In this document: positions 51,869 to 60,856 of the stretch, one piece after another
Layout: each line of letters starts with the position of its first letter
Numbering within the stretch: position 1 is the stretch's first letter
DNA from: UBA6168 sp039819485
GTDB taxonomy: Bacteria > Bacteroidota > Bacteroidia > Chitinophagales > Saprospiraceae
DNA: 64,000 nucleotides
Assembly: GCA_039819485.1 (NCBI GenBank)
Contig: JBCBRY010000021.1
Span: forward strand, 1 to 64,000
Direction of reading: 5' to 3'
Notes under the pieces: model-generated
The model's database searches: none
Seen by the model: the letters and a program-made list of their open reading frames with translations, nothing else
What the model was told of the DNA's origin: nothing
Program-made: the position numbers and the translations under genes

Positions 51869-53503
51869 ATGTACAAAATGCTAACCCGCAGAACAGCCCT
51901 GCTTCTTCTATTTGCCTTTTCCTTTTTAGTAAATGCTTTTGCACAGGCACAGCAAGCACCGCCGGTGACGCTGGAGAGCCCGTACAATACGATGCTGGTA
52001 CACCTGTATTATTTGCAGCCCGACAGTTACGAACCAGCCATTGCCGCCAAAACCATCAACCTGGCCGATAGCCTGCAGGCGAGGAAGCTGGCCATCCAGT
52101 TGAAGCAAGTGTTGGACGGCCGTGGGCTCTTTGTGCACTTGAATCTGTTGCCACAGGAAAGTGATTACGAGGATACCTTGACGCATAAACCATATTATAC
52201 GCCGTTTCCCACTCAGTTGCCGGAAGTCTATTTAGAAAAAATCGATGATCAATGGTATTACGCCGGACAGACGGTGGAAGCGGTTCCGAGGCTGCACAAA
52301 GAACTCTATCCCTTTGGTACCGATTTTCTGGTCAACCTGTTTCCGAAAGGGGCGCAACGGCAATTTTTGGGACTGGCCACCTGGCAATGGGTGGGCATCG
52401 GCGTGTTGTTGATCCTGACCTGGCTCTTCCAGTTTGTCCTGGCCAGGATCTTACGGCCCATGGTCAAGTGGTTGGCCAAGTCGAGGTATAGTTCCCCACT
52501 GGAAGACAAGGGCATGCTCTGGAAAGTGGCCCGTTTGTCCAGTTTTGTCATCTTGCTCTGGTTGTTGAAGTCATCATTGCCATTGCTGCAATTTACTGTC
52601 AGGGCCAATTCATTTATCCTTGTTGGACTGGAAGTCACACGCATTGTTTTTTGGGTGCTGCTTGGCCTGAGCATTGTCAATGTCGTCATGCAATATGCGC
52701 TGCGGTACGCAACCCTGACTGAGCACAAACTGGATGAACAGCTCATTCCCATCTTGCGGCGCATGTTAAAGATTGTGGTAGTGATCGTTGGTTTGATCTA
52801 TGTGCTGCAATTGCTCGACGTCAATGTGACAGCCCTGATCGCAGGGGTGTCCATAGGTGGACTGGCCCTGGCCCTGGCGGCTCAGGACACGGTGAAAAAC
52901 CTCATCGGTTCGGCCATGATCTTTTTTGACAAGCCCTTTCAGATCGGTGATTGGGTGTCAGCGGGTGGCAACGAAGGGGAAATTGTTGAAGTTGGCTTTC
53001 GGTCGACCCGCATCAGAACGGTCGATACCACGATCATCGCCGTGCCGAACAACGTGATTGCTTCCGGAGCCGTCACCAATATGGGCGTCCGAACCATGCG
53101 GGTATTCAGCGTAACGCTGGGCGTTACTTATGACACGCCGCCTCTGTTGTTGGAGAAATTCATCGAAGGACTGAAACAGCTCATCGAGAGCCATCCGAAA
53201 ACCAAGAAAGATAATTACCTCGTCCATTTCAGAGCTTTTGGCAGCAGCTCTCTGAATATTATGTTTCGCACCCATCTATTCACGACCTCCTATCCGGAAG
53301 AATTGCAGCTCAAGGAAGAGTTGTCCTTCGGTATTTTAAGATTGGCCGAAGCACTGGGCGTGCGTTTTGCCTTCCCGACCCAGACTTTGTTCGTCGAGGA
53401 AATGCCCGGCAAAACTTCCATGACCCCGACCTATGTAAAAGACGCAGAAAAATTGGATGAACGGATAAAAACGTTTTTTGCAGAGAACAAATATGAAAGT
53501 TGA
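51869..53503 (+). CDS. MscS-family mechanosensitive channel
   Basis: 544 residues. Signal peptide (about 1-24, ending FAQA) and an N-terminal soluble domain of about 130 residues. Four to five transmembrane helices follow (about 168-320). The MscS pore helix and beta domain are clear: VTALIAGVSIGGLALALAAQ (about 312-331), then DTVKNLIGSAMIFFDKPFQIGDWV (about 332-355) and VGFRSTRIRT/IIAVPNNVIA. The Gly/Ala-rich TM3 matches the gating helix. It releases osmolytes on hypo-osmotic shock. A C-terminal tail covers about 460-544. The lysozyme-like gene lies upstream on the same strand. Confidence 0.93.
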   Translation: MYKMLTRRTALLLLFAFSFLVNAFAQAQQAPPVTLESPYNTMLVHLYYLQPDSYEPAIAAKTINLADSLQARKLAIQLKQVLDGRGLFVHLNLLPQESDYEDTLTHKPYYTPFPTQLPEVYLEKIDDQWYYAGQTVEAVPRLHKELYPFGTDFLVNLFPKGAQRQFLGLATWQWVGIGVLLILTWLFQFVLARILRPMVKWLAKSRYSSPLEDKGMLWKVARLSSFVILLWLLKSSLPLLQFTVRANSFILVGLEVTRIVFWVLLGLSIVNVVMQYALRYATLTEHKLDEQLIPILRRMLKIVVVIVGLIYVLQLLDVNVTALIAGVSIGGLALALAAQDTVKNLIGSAMIFFDKPFQIGDWVSAGGNEGEIVEVGFRSTRIRTVDTTIIAVPNNVIASGAVTNMGVRTMRVFSVTLGVTYDTPPLLLEKFIEGLKQLIESHPKTKKDNYLVHFRAFGSSSLNIMFRTHLFTTSYPEELQLKEELSFGILRLAEALGVRFAFPTQTLFVEEMPGKTSMTPTYVKDAEKLDERIKTFFAENKYES

Positions 53504-53609
53504 CACCTGATATTGACAGCAATGGGGATGGCCAATTCGCACGACCAACGTGCGGATTGGCCATTCGTGTTACTGCCCGAAATTTTCACACACTCACAAA
53601 TTATTTTCC

Positions 53610-54587
53610 ATGACAAACAGAACACTCTACCTTGTCTTATTTTTTTCTTTCATTGCGTTTCCTTCCATCGGCCAACAACTAGTGCACAGCGCCGTCGTCG
53701 ATATTGACCGGGATGGTGCCGGCGAAAAAATCCTTTTTTATTTAGCGGACTCGTCCGCTTCCGACAGAAATGGTTTTGATCAATTCTGCATTATTTCCGG
53801 AACGGATACCGTCTGGGCCGAAAATGTACATCAGGATATCTGGGTTAAAAAACAGGCCTTGTACCAACAGGCCGACCAGGCCATCATCAACCGTATCGGA
53901 ATCTTTTATGAAAATAAAAAAGTCTATCTATGGCTGACCGGGCCGGAGAAGAAATGTTGCCAAAATATTACATCGGTCTATGAATGGAACAAAAAATCCT
54001 TGACGCCCCTGTTTGACCATGCTTTTGAAATACATGGTATCGAAACGATCAATGGCGACCGCCATGCCGCCGGCATTAAATACATGTCGGATGTCTATGG
54101 TGATGATGAAGCTGATTATTATTTTGTTTCCTTTTATCCATTTGAATACTACGACCTGACGGACGATTTTAAACCGAACGAAAATTTAATCCACGAAAAA
54201 AATATTATTTATAAAAAAGTAGAAAAAGCAGTCGATATATATGATGCGGTCGTCGTGCATTTAAAAGATACCAAAGAGGTATTTGTGATCAGCCGGGCAT
54301 TGGAAGCTTCCTTGTCCGCCAGGCAATATGGGATGCTTTCCTTAAAACGGTTCGACCGGGAATACTTTCAAAAATACGACAAAACTGAACTGCGAATCAT
54401 GCGTAACGAATTGTTCGCTTATCATGGATATGATTTTAATTCTCCCGATTTGAAACTTCATTTTTCCGCAAAAGAATGGTACCAGCCCACCACCATACCT
54501 TCGGAAGAAATCTACTTTGAGTTATCCGATATTGAAAAATTTAATATTGACCTGATGTATGAAGTAGAAATGAATGATTTGAAATAA
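53610..54587 (+). CDS. Exported YARHG-domain protein
   Basis: 325 residues from ATG 53610, with a signal peptide (MTNRTLYLVLFFSFIAFPS and on, cleaved near IGQQ). The N-terminal 240 residues form a mixed alpha/beta domain with no family I recognise. The C-terminal YARHG domain (about 258-325) has LRIMRNELFAYHGYDFNSPD and FSAKEWYQPTT, matching the N-E-[IL]-[FY]-A-x-[HR]-G-x-x-F and W-Y-x-P motifs. YARHG is a domain of unknown function in exported proteins. An in-frame upstream start near 53550 reads poorly and is rejected. Confidence 0.87.
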   Translation: MTNRTLYLVLFFSFIAFPSIGQQLVHSAVVDIDRDGAGEKILFYLADSSASDRNGFDQFCIISGTDTVWAENVHQDIWVKKQALYQQADQAIINRIGIFYENKKVYLWLTGPEKKCCQNITSVYEWNKKSLTPLFDHAFEIHGIETINGDRHAAGIKYMSDVYGDDEADYYFVSFYPFEYYDLTDDFKPNENLIHEKNIIYKKVEKAVDIYDAVVVHLKDTKEVFVISRALEASLSARQYGMLSLKRFDREYFQKYDKTELRIMRNELFAYHGYDFNSPDLKLHFSAKEWYQPTTIPSEEIYFELSDIEKFNIDLMYEVEMNDLK

Positions 54588-54623
54588 TGGAGCAAAGGTG
54601 GACTTGAAAAAAAACTTCTATGC

Positions 54624-55856
54624 TTAATTTGGATAAACCGCCCCGACCCTGATCACCTTTTCCCCTTTGCAATAGGGGATTCGGCAGGGAATGGAGGTAT
54701 AGCAGTTGCCCGTCCAATGGTAGTCGATTTCGCCCGAGACCAATACGCCGATCACTTCATGAGACAATAAGTCGAATACGGGTGATCCTGAATTTCCCTG
54801 AAAGGCATCCAGCGTACTGTAAAAATAGTGCGGATGTTCGTCAGCAGTAATGCTTGCGTTGACCGCCAATTTTTTGGGCAGCCCCGATGGATGGCCGATC
54901 ATGTAAATGCGGGTGCCGCCGGGAAATGTTTTATCCGTTGCAACTGGCAGGACTTTTCTTTTCAGCGGCCGGTCGGTCGTGAATGAGGCAATGTCGAAAT
55001 CGGTATCCAGTAACCGGTATTCTTTCGGGTAAAAAATATTCGAAGCCCTGATCAGCGATTCAAATGCACCTTGCCGGTTGATCATTTCGAATCCAAAAAC
55101 CACGGCATATCGTTCCAGTCCTTGCGAAAACACGTGGGCCGCGGTCATCATCTCATTTTCACCGACAATGAATGCCGTTCCCTCCCCGACGACAGGCTGA
55201 CTGGCGAAGGCTTCCCCTTCGCAGAGGTTGAACCTTTGGCCAAGTGTACTTCCGATGTCCAATTGGTAAATACTGTCGGTCACCTTGTGCAGCATTGATT
55301 TTTCCACAACGATACCGACCGAACTTGCATTGCGGAGCACGGATTGCTGCCAATTGTCTATTGGGGGGAGCTGCCTTACTTCCATGCGGCTATCGTACTG
55401 GGAGGGCCCTCCGGGCAACCGTTTTTTGCCGAACTGAAGCTCTGACTCGTCAACTACGACCTCTTTTTTTTCTTCTATCGGATCTACAACTTTTTTCAGA
55501 CGCACAATTTCCGGTTGTTCTAATTGGAACTGTTCCAGGGATACGTCCTCGACGTTCAGGTTGATTGTTGCTTGGGGGCTGAATATTTTGATGACCTCAT
55601 TTTTCAGGTACTCTTCCGGGTCGTCGGTATTTGTATTGAATTTGCTGTACCGCAAGTTGAAAAGGTTTTCTTCCGTAATTTTATTTTCAAGAATACCGGA
55701 TTTTATGAGCGGGTCAGAGGTTTTTCCCAATGAGTCCGTCTCTGCGAGTGTTTTCGCTGCATCTGCCTTTTTAGGCACTTTTTTCACAGGGTCGGTCTGG
55801 GCGCTGAGGAGCGCAGCCAGAGTCAATGATAATAATATCGCCAGGCATTTCTTCAT
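54624..55856 (-). CDS. Trypsin-like serine protease, exported
   Basis: 410 residues with a signal peptide (about 1-19, ending LSAQ). The N-terminal region (about 20-165) is charged with no clear family. The C-terminal S1-type domain (about 170-410) has a catalytic triad in order: His in MMTAAHVFSQ (about 240), Asp in DTDFDIASFT (about 287), and Ser in GNSGSPVFDLLSHE (about 353). It resembles the V8/trypsin-like group. It probably acts in the periplasm or on the surface. Its start overlaps the stop of the 1056-residue protein gene by 4 bases (ATGA), so the two are cotranslated, and they sit in a minus-strand cluster with a sigma factor. Confidence 0.88.
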   Translation of the reverse strand: MKKCLAILLSLTLAALLSAQTDPVKKVPKKADAAKTLAETDSLGKTSDPLIKSGILENKITEENLFNLRYSKFNTNTDDPEEYLKNEVIKIFSPQATINLNVEDVSLEQFQLEQPEIVRLKKVVDPIEEKKEVVVDESELQFGKKRLPGGPSQYDSRMEVRQLPPIDNWQQSVLRNASSVGIVVEKSMLHKVTDSIYQLDIGSTLGQRFNLCEGEAFASQPVVGEGTAFIVGENEMMTAAHVFSQGLERYAVVFGFEMINRQGAFESLIRASNIFYPKEYRLLDTDFDIASFTTDRPLKRKVLPVATDKTFPGGTRIYMIGHPSGLPKKLAVNASITADEHPHYFYSTLDAFQGNSGSPVFDLLSHEVIGVLVSGEIDYHWTGNCYTSIPCRIPYCKGEKVIRVGAVYPN

Positions 55857-58800
55857 GGGTATTCAAATCGGGGTTTGGTGTGGATATTTAATAAAGGAAT
55901 ATCGAGTACGATGCCGAGGCCGATCCTGTAAGAGTCATAGAGGTCGGTGTTCTCCTCTCCGTTTTCGCCGGGAGTGATCTGTCTTAATTCAGGTCCGTAT
56001 TGTATACCGGCGTGGATGGAGAAAGGGGAATTGCGGAACCCATAGTGGGCATAGAACCCAGGCGATAGGATGTTTTTAAAATTGAACTTAGGCAAGACCG
56101 TCGTAGTGGTGTCGCTGTCCAGGTGGATGCGCGTCAATGCTCCGATATCAAAGACCGGAACATAAACGCCAAGGGAGCTTCCCTTTTTCAATCCCCAGGT
56201 ACAACTGATGCCTACCGGTGCCGTGAAGCCAAGCGTTGTAGACCAGGAGGTTTTCATTTCGTTGTTTTCGAGATCCAGTCGTTTGGAACGTTCAAAGGCG
56301 GGCAGCAGGCCCGGATAACTGTTGATGGATAGATTCCACTTGGCTTTTCGCTTGATGGCAAAACTGCCAGACGGCAAAGCGAAAGCTTCGATCGCTTTTT
56401 CCACGTCTTCGGCATCTTCCGCAAGGGCCATATCGTTGAGGAAATGAATCAGTTTGACGACCCTCGGGTCGGTGATCATGTCCAGCTTTTGAGGAAGTGC
56501 TGCGAAATAACCTTGCACCAGCGCTTTTAATTGCCGTTGGGCCAGCGTAAATGCCTTGTCATTTTTGTTTTTGTTATTTATTAAATAATCATAAGCTGCG
56601 TTGAGGTAATTGTTATAGACCGTTTCGATTGCTGCTATATCATCCGGGTCAAATACTGAAATCTCTTTGTTGTCTTTAGAAATCTTGATTCTTCCCATTC
56701 GTAGAAAAATGGACTTGCTCCACACCTCAAGGTTTTTACGGCTGTAATAAGAAATCAGCAAGGTCTTGAATTTGTCGTTGTTTTTTATCAAATCTTTGGC
56801 TTTTCGGGTGTTGGGGGAGTTACTGTCAAAGTTTTTATCTAAATAAATGGTGCGCAATACTTTTTGCAATACCTTGATGTCGCCCAGGGCCGAAGTATCT
56901 TCGAACTCTTGCCGATAAAACAATTTTATTTTGCCCAGTTCCGTATCGATGGCCTTAGCCGCTTTCGCCAGGTTCCCTTCGTACCTCAGTTCTTCAATTT
57001 CCTCTTTTGCAAGCGCCTTGACGGCCCTTTTCCAATTTTTCAATTGCCCGTTTTCTTCGATCGCCGCGATGGTCCGGATCGTCTCCGATAAATCCGAGAG
57101 GTCTTCGCTGGTGGAAACGGGTAAGAAGTTCCGGGTCATTTCGAGTGCCTTTAAAAGACCCGTTGCATATTTTTTGTTTTTTAAGTCCAACAGCACATCA
57201 TTGGCCGTGGTAGCTACTTCGAAATAAGGTTTGGTCAGGTCTTGCAAGTTCAGGAGGTCTCGATTCAGTTCAAATGTTAGTGTCTGTTGTTTGTCATTCG
57301 CATCGCTGTTGACGAACGGGGCAAAATACCTTAAAAGGGTATCCGCAGAGAAGACCACTTCCTTCGAAAGGTCGATGGCACTGTTGACAAAAGTGTGGAC
57401 CGTATCGGCACCAATCTTATTTCCCGACTTGTTGGCTTTTTTGATTTCTTGTGCGGCCGTGAATACTTTTTCGGCATTTTTACCCACCTGTGTCAGCACG
57501 GATTCGAAAAACCGTTTATGTGCTTTTAATGCCTCAATATTTCCAGGTTTTGCTTTGTCCATGATGCGGGCAAATGCACTTTCAAACTGCACCGGAGGAG
57601 AGAGGACCGACAGGGTGCTGTTTGCAGCTATTCCTACTACGGTATTATCGGCGGAAACGGTATCAGGCGTTTCTTTGTCTTTCTTGTAAATAGCATTTTT
57701 GGGGAGGGTGAATTCCATTTTTTCCTTGGCTTTGACGGAGAACTTTTTGTTTAATGAAAATTCAACATTGTAGTACTTTAAATTCTGCTGCCGCAAAAAG
57801 CCAAAATACAACACGAAGAACTCATACTCGGAAGCATAGCTCCCCAAAAAATCACTGCCGGCAAACCGGGGCTGCCCGTTTTCAATAATGGTCATGCTGT
57901 GGGCAAGCATGCTGGCGAGGTGAAGCGTATTGGCAAGATTGAATTTGGTCGTTTTCGAAACATCGCTTCTCCAGCGGTTGATGTTCCGGCTGCTTTCGAT
58001 GATCTTGAAATAATCAATCGGCCTTTTCAACTTCGACAAGTTGGGAATGAGTTCAAGTGCTTCAAAGGCAAAGTCAACGTCCGGGTGTTGTTCGATCAAA
58101 CTCTTAAAGCGGGGTGTCCCTTTCAGGTCGGCAGCGTTTTCCAGCAGGTGGTTGAGATCGTCCTCGATGTACTGTTTGATTTCACTGGTAAAATTGGTCA
58201 CTTGGTCGGCCTGGAAGGACAGTAAATATTTGGTCGTAATCGGCAGCAGCACCTTGAGCTCGTTCAGGGGGCTTTCTTCACTGGGGTTTTTGAGCCATTC
58301 CTGTACTTCGTTGATGGCGTAGGTGGTGAGTTCTTCTTTGATGCGCTTGGCCAGGAACCGGCTCAGTCCTTCAATAATGGTTTCGAAAGCCAGGTCGCCG
58401 CCGAGGAAGGAAATGCTTTTTTGAATAGAGGAGGCATAATTGGGAGCGGCGAAAGCATCGGCCGCATTCTTCTCGATCTGTCCATATTTTTCGACAAACA
58501 GACGGGCCATGTGGGCCAGGTAAAGATTTGAGCCCTTATATACAGCACCTATACTGGATAGCTCAGTAGTATCTAATTTGATCTTTTCTGTAAAATAATC
58601 TTTTCGGGCTTTTTCGATTTCTTCGGATAATTTAGCGGTGGTGGTGTCTAATTTTTTCAACAGTTCAACACTCCCGTTGGAAATAGAGAAATTGGTATTG
58701 TTAAAAGTTTCGTATGCCTGCTTGGCTTCGTTGTACTTTTTGAGTTTGGTATCAAATTCCTGGCGATCGGTACTGTCCAGCTTTTTTTTGAGTTCGTCTT

Positions 58801-59023
58801 TTTTTGTGACCGATAAATACGACTTAAAAGTGGCCAGCACCAGTGCCCGGTCGCGGATGAGTTCTTCTCCGCGGGTGGCCGGATCGAGTGAGTTGTAGTC
58901 CTTTTTCAGCAGGTCCACCAATTTGGCGGCATCGCCAGCAACCGGTGCATCTTTTTGGGCAACAACGAATTGGGAGGTGAAGCAGAAAAACAGAAGTGCT
59001 AGGAGGGGTAGATGTTTATTCAT
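55853..59023 (-). CDS. Large exported protein of unknown function, coiled-coil with beta-rich C-terminus
   Basis: 1056 residues with a signal peptide (1-22, ending VVAQ). Residues 30-300 are highly charged and helical with coiled-coil character (for example KKDELKKKLDSTDRQEFDTK). The middle to about 870 remains mainly helical. The last 160 residues alternate hydrophobic and polar residues like a small outer-membrane barrel (WSTTLGFTAPVGISCTWG, FYAHYGFRNSPFSIHAGIQY and a terminal RFEYP). I do not recognise the family. Translational coupling to the trypsin-like protease suggests that protease and protein act together at the outer membrane, as partner, anchor or substrate. Confidence 0.75.
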   Translation of the reverse strand: MNKHLPLLALLFFCFTSQFVVAQKDAPVAGDAAKLVDLLKKDYNSLDPATRGEELIRDRALVLATFKSYLSVTKKDELKKKLDSTDRQEFDTKLKKYNEAKQAYETFNNTNFSISNGSVELLKKLDTTTAKLSEEIEKARKDYFTEKIKLDTTELSSIGAVYKGSNLYLAHMARLFVEKYGQIEKNAADAFAAPNYASSIQKSISFLGGDLAFETIIEGLSRFLAKRIKEELTTYAINEVQEWLKNPSEESPLNELKVLLPITTKYLLSFQADQVTNFTSEIKQYIEDDLNHLLENAADLKGTPRFKSLIEQHPDVDFAFEALELIPNLSKLKRPIDYFKIIESSRNINRWRSDVSKTTKFNLANTLHLASMLAHSMTIIENGQPRFAGSDFLGSYASEYEFFVLYFGFLRQQNLKYYNVEFSLNKKFSVKAKEKMEFTLPKNAIYKKDKETPDTVSADNTVVGIAANSTLSVLSPPVQFESAFARIMDKAKPGNIEALKAHKRFFESVLTQVGKNAEKVFTAAQEIKKANKSGNKIGADTVHTFVNSAIDLSKEVVFSADTLLRYFAPFVNSDANDKQQTLTFELNRDLLNLQDLTKPYFEVATTANDVLLDLKNKKYATGLLKALEMTRNFLPVSTSEDLSDLSETIRTIAAIEENGQLKNWKRAVKALAKEEIEELRYEGNLAKAAKAIDTELGKIKLFYRQEFEDTSALGDIKVLQKVLRTIYLDKNFDSNSPNTRKAKDLIKNNDKFKTLLISYYSRKNLEVWSKSIFLRMGRIKISKDNKEISVFDPDDIAAIETVYNNYLNAAYDYLINNKNKNDKAFTLAQRQLKALVQGYFAALPQKLDMITDPRVVKLIHFLNDMALAEDAEDVEKAIEAFALPSGSFAIKRKAKWNLSINSYPGLLPAFERSKRLDLENNEMKTSWSTTLGFTAPVGISCTWGLKKGSSLGVYVPVFDIGALTRIHLDSDTTTTVLPKFNFKNILSPGFYAHYGFRNSPFSIHAGIQYGPELRQITPGENGEENTDLYDSYRIGLGIVLDIPLLNIHTKPRFEYP

Positions 59024-59233
59024 TTTGTTCTTAATTGAAAATGGAGGAATAACTACGTTGATAATTCTTGTACGGTTCAGTTCAAAAAATGGTGCAGGTG
59101 GTCAAATTGAATAAATGACTGTTCAAAAAAATGATACTTTTCCTTTGCCTGAAACAGAATTTCAAGCTATGGAAGCTAAGCATTTGCCAAAACAAAAGTG
59201 TCATTTTTACACGCCGTATTGTTGATCGCCTGC

Positions 59234-59962
59234 TTACATTTTGTCCAGGTCGTCCCAAAGCTTCCGGGCCTCCTCCACATAGCTGCTATTATTTTTATCG
59301 ATAATAACTTTTAATGCCTCTTTGGCTGCTTCTGTTTGGCCTGCCAATAAAAGGGCAAGTGCCCGGGTGAAGGCGGCATTCCCCTGATCGCTGCCCATGG
59401 TCACGTTGGCAAAAGCGGCAGCGGAGCGGGCGTGCTGGTTGGATTTGAAGTAGGCATGGCCCAGCACAAATTGAGCCTCGATATAATCGGAGGAATCAGG
59501 AGGAACGGAACCGGCCAGCCGGATGGCATCGGTCATGCTGCCGCTGATGTAAGCTTCTTTTGATCGTTCGAGATTGTTTTGGTCGGCCAGGTTCCGGTCG
59601 GGGCTCAGGTTGGGGGCAACGTAATACTTCGTTGCCAGTTGCGGTGGCGTCAGGGAACGACTTCCGGGCCAGAATAAAATAGCTGCTGCGATTAATACAG
59701 CTGCCGCCGCCGCCACCTGCACCCATCTTTTTCGCCAGATGGGAATGATTGGTGGTTCTTTTTTTTCATCTTTAACAGCCCTGTTCGCCAGTTCTTCCAA
59801 TGCCAGTAATTCCACCGCCTTTTGTGAAGCCAAATAGGCATCGTACTCCGCCCGCAGCCCCACGTCGGCCGACAGCTCCGCCTCGAAAGCAGTGCGCTGG
59901 CCTTCGTCCATCTGCCCTTCGGCATAAGCAAAAATGCGGTCGAAGTGATTTAATGGCTTCAT
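59234..59962 (-). CDS. Putative anti-sigma membrane protein with C-terminal TPR
   Basis: 242 residues. The short cytoplasmic N-terminus (1-78) includes IFAYAEGQMDEGQRTAFEAE, similar to the LxxYLxGxLxxxexxxfE start of ECF anti-sigma proteins. No HxxxCxxC zinc motif is present. One transmembrane helix (about 83-100) follows. The C-terminal part (about 130-242) has TPR-like helices (YIEAQFVLGHAYFKSNQHARS and AFTRALALLLAGQTEAAKEA). It lies 81 bases downstream of the sigma gene, so a role as its regulator is inferred from position and topology. The TPRs could sense a periplasmic partner. Confidence 0.78.
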   Translation of the reverse strand: MKPLNHFDRIFAYAEGQMDEGQRTAFEAELSADVGLRAEYDAYLASQKAVELLALEELANRAVKDEKKEPPIIPIWRKRWVQVAAAAAVLIAAAILFWPGSRSLTPPQLATKYYVAPNLSPDRNLADQNNLERSKEAYISGSMTDAIRLAGSVPPDSSDYIEAQFVLGHAYFKSNQHARSAAAFANVTMGSDQGNAAFTRALALLLAGQTEAAKEALKVIIDKNNSSYVEEARKLWDDLDKM

Positions 59963-59992
59963 TGTTTTATTTTTTTACTGTTCTCCGTTTTT

Positions 59993-60053
59993 TCCCGAAG
60001 CGAGTTCGGGACAGGCTATTTTTCATTCTTCATTCTCCATTCTTCATTCCTTC
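59993..60053. repeat. Hairpin plus heptamer array over the sigma factor stop
   Basis: The palindrome TCCCGAA-GCGAG-TTCGGGA (59993-60011) is followed by five heptamers: TTTTTCA, TTCTTCA, TTCTCCA, TTCTTCA, TTCCTTC (60019-60053). The sigma factor stop codon (60044-60046) lies inside the array. The palindrome plus heptamer order recalls the composite element elsewhere in the window. Confidence 0.8.
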
Positions 60054-60631
60054 AATGCTTTCACCAGATCCGGTCTTGCGGCCATTAGAGAGGTGAGTTT
60101 TTTCATACAGTCAAACTTCTGCTTGCGGACGGTACCTGCGCTTTGGCTTGTTTCTTCCCCGATTTCTTTGAAAGAAAAACCGAGGGACCATAGGCTGAGC
60201 ACTTTTTTACAGGTGTTGCCGAGTTGGTCGAGGACGGAATTTAGCAATTCTTTTTTTTCATTCAATATCAAATGATGTTCTGGGCCTGGCGTCCCTTCGG
60301 GTGCCGGAGGCAGTTGGTTTTTAATTTCTTTTAATTTGACTTCTCTCGTAAATTTAGTGTACCACAAGTTTTTGCAGATGGAGGAGAGGTAGGTTTTGAC
60401 CGAGCTGTTCTGGTGGAAACGGCCTGCCCGCACATTTACGATGAGGTGGCGCACCCCTTCCTGGAACACATCTTCGACATCTTCCCGACTGCCGCTTTTC
60501 GATTTAATGTATTGTCCGATGCCCTCCTGCCAGCCGCTTTTACGGAGCAGGTAGTGCATGGCCTGCTCCAGTTGCCGGCCCCCTTTGTGAATGGCCTTTA
60601 GCAGTGCTTTGTCGTCAAAACGGTCGGTCAT
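60044..60631 (-). CDS. Sigma-70 family RNA polymerase sigma factor (ECF-type)
   Basis: 195 residues. Region 2: QYIKSKSGSREDVEDVFQEGVRHLIVNVRAGRF (about 39-71), then KTYLSSICKNLWYTKFTREVK. Region 4: LGNTCKKVLSLWSLGFSFKEI and SQSAGTVRKQKFDCMKKLTSL, which hold the DNA-binding helix-turn-helix. The family typical of Bacteroidota genomes is known beside TPR and CHAT proteins. It leads a minus-strand set that includes the likely anti-sigma protein, the 1056-residue protein and the protease, and is divergent from the Cys-rich protein and TPR/CHAT gene. It may control the whole module. The terminal residues are encoded at the edge of a heptamer array. Confidence 0.88.
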   Translation of the reverse strand: MTDRFDDKALLKAIHKGGRQLEQAMHYLLRKSGWQEGIGQYIKSKSGSREDVEDVFQEGVRHLIVNVRAGRFHQNSSVKTYLSSICKNLWYTKFTREVKLKEIKNQLPPAPEGTPGPEHHLILNEKKELLNSVLDQLGNTCKKVLSLWSLGFSFKEIGEETSQSAGTVRKQKFDCMKKLTSLMAARPDLVKALKE

Positions 60632-60856
60632 ACTTTCAGTCTGTCGAACAATGGGTTTTGTTACGTTGGGGTGAAGATAATAAATGTGGGCGATGTAAAA
60701 GGGGCTGCCAGATATATGGATATGTTGCCACTTATTTCAATAAAAGACCACCTAACAAAGGAATTGCTGACTGGATTAGGCGGTCTGGTGAAAAGAGGAT
60801 AACTTACGATTTGAACGTTCCGAGACAAGGCTGCACTCAAACAACATTTGAAAACT

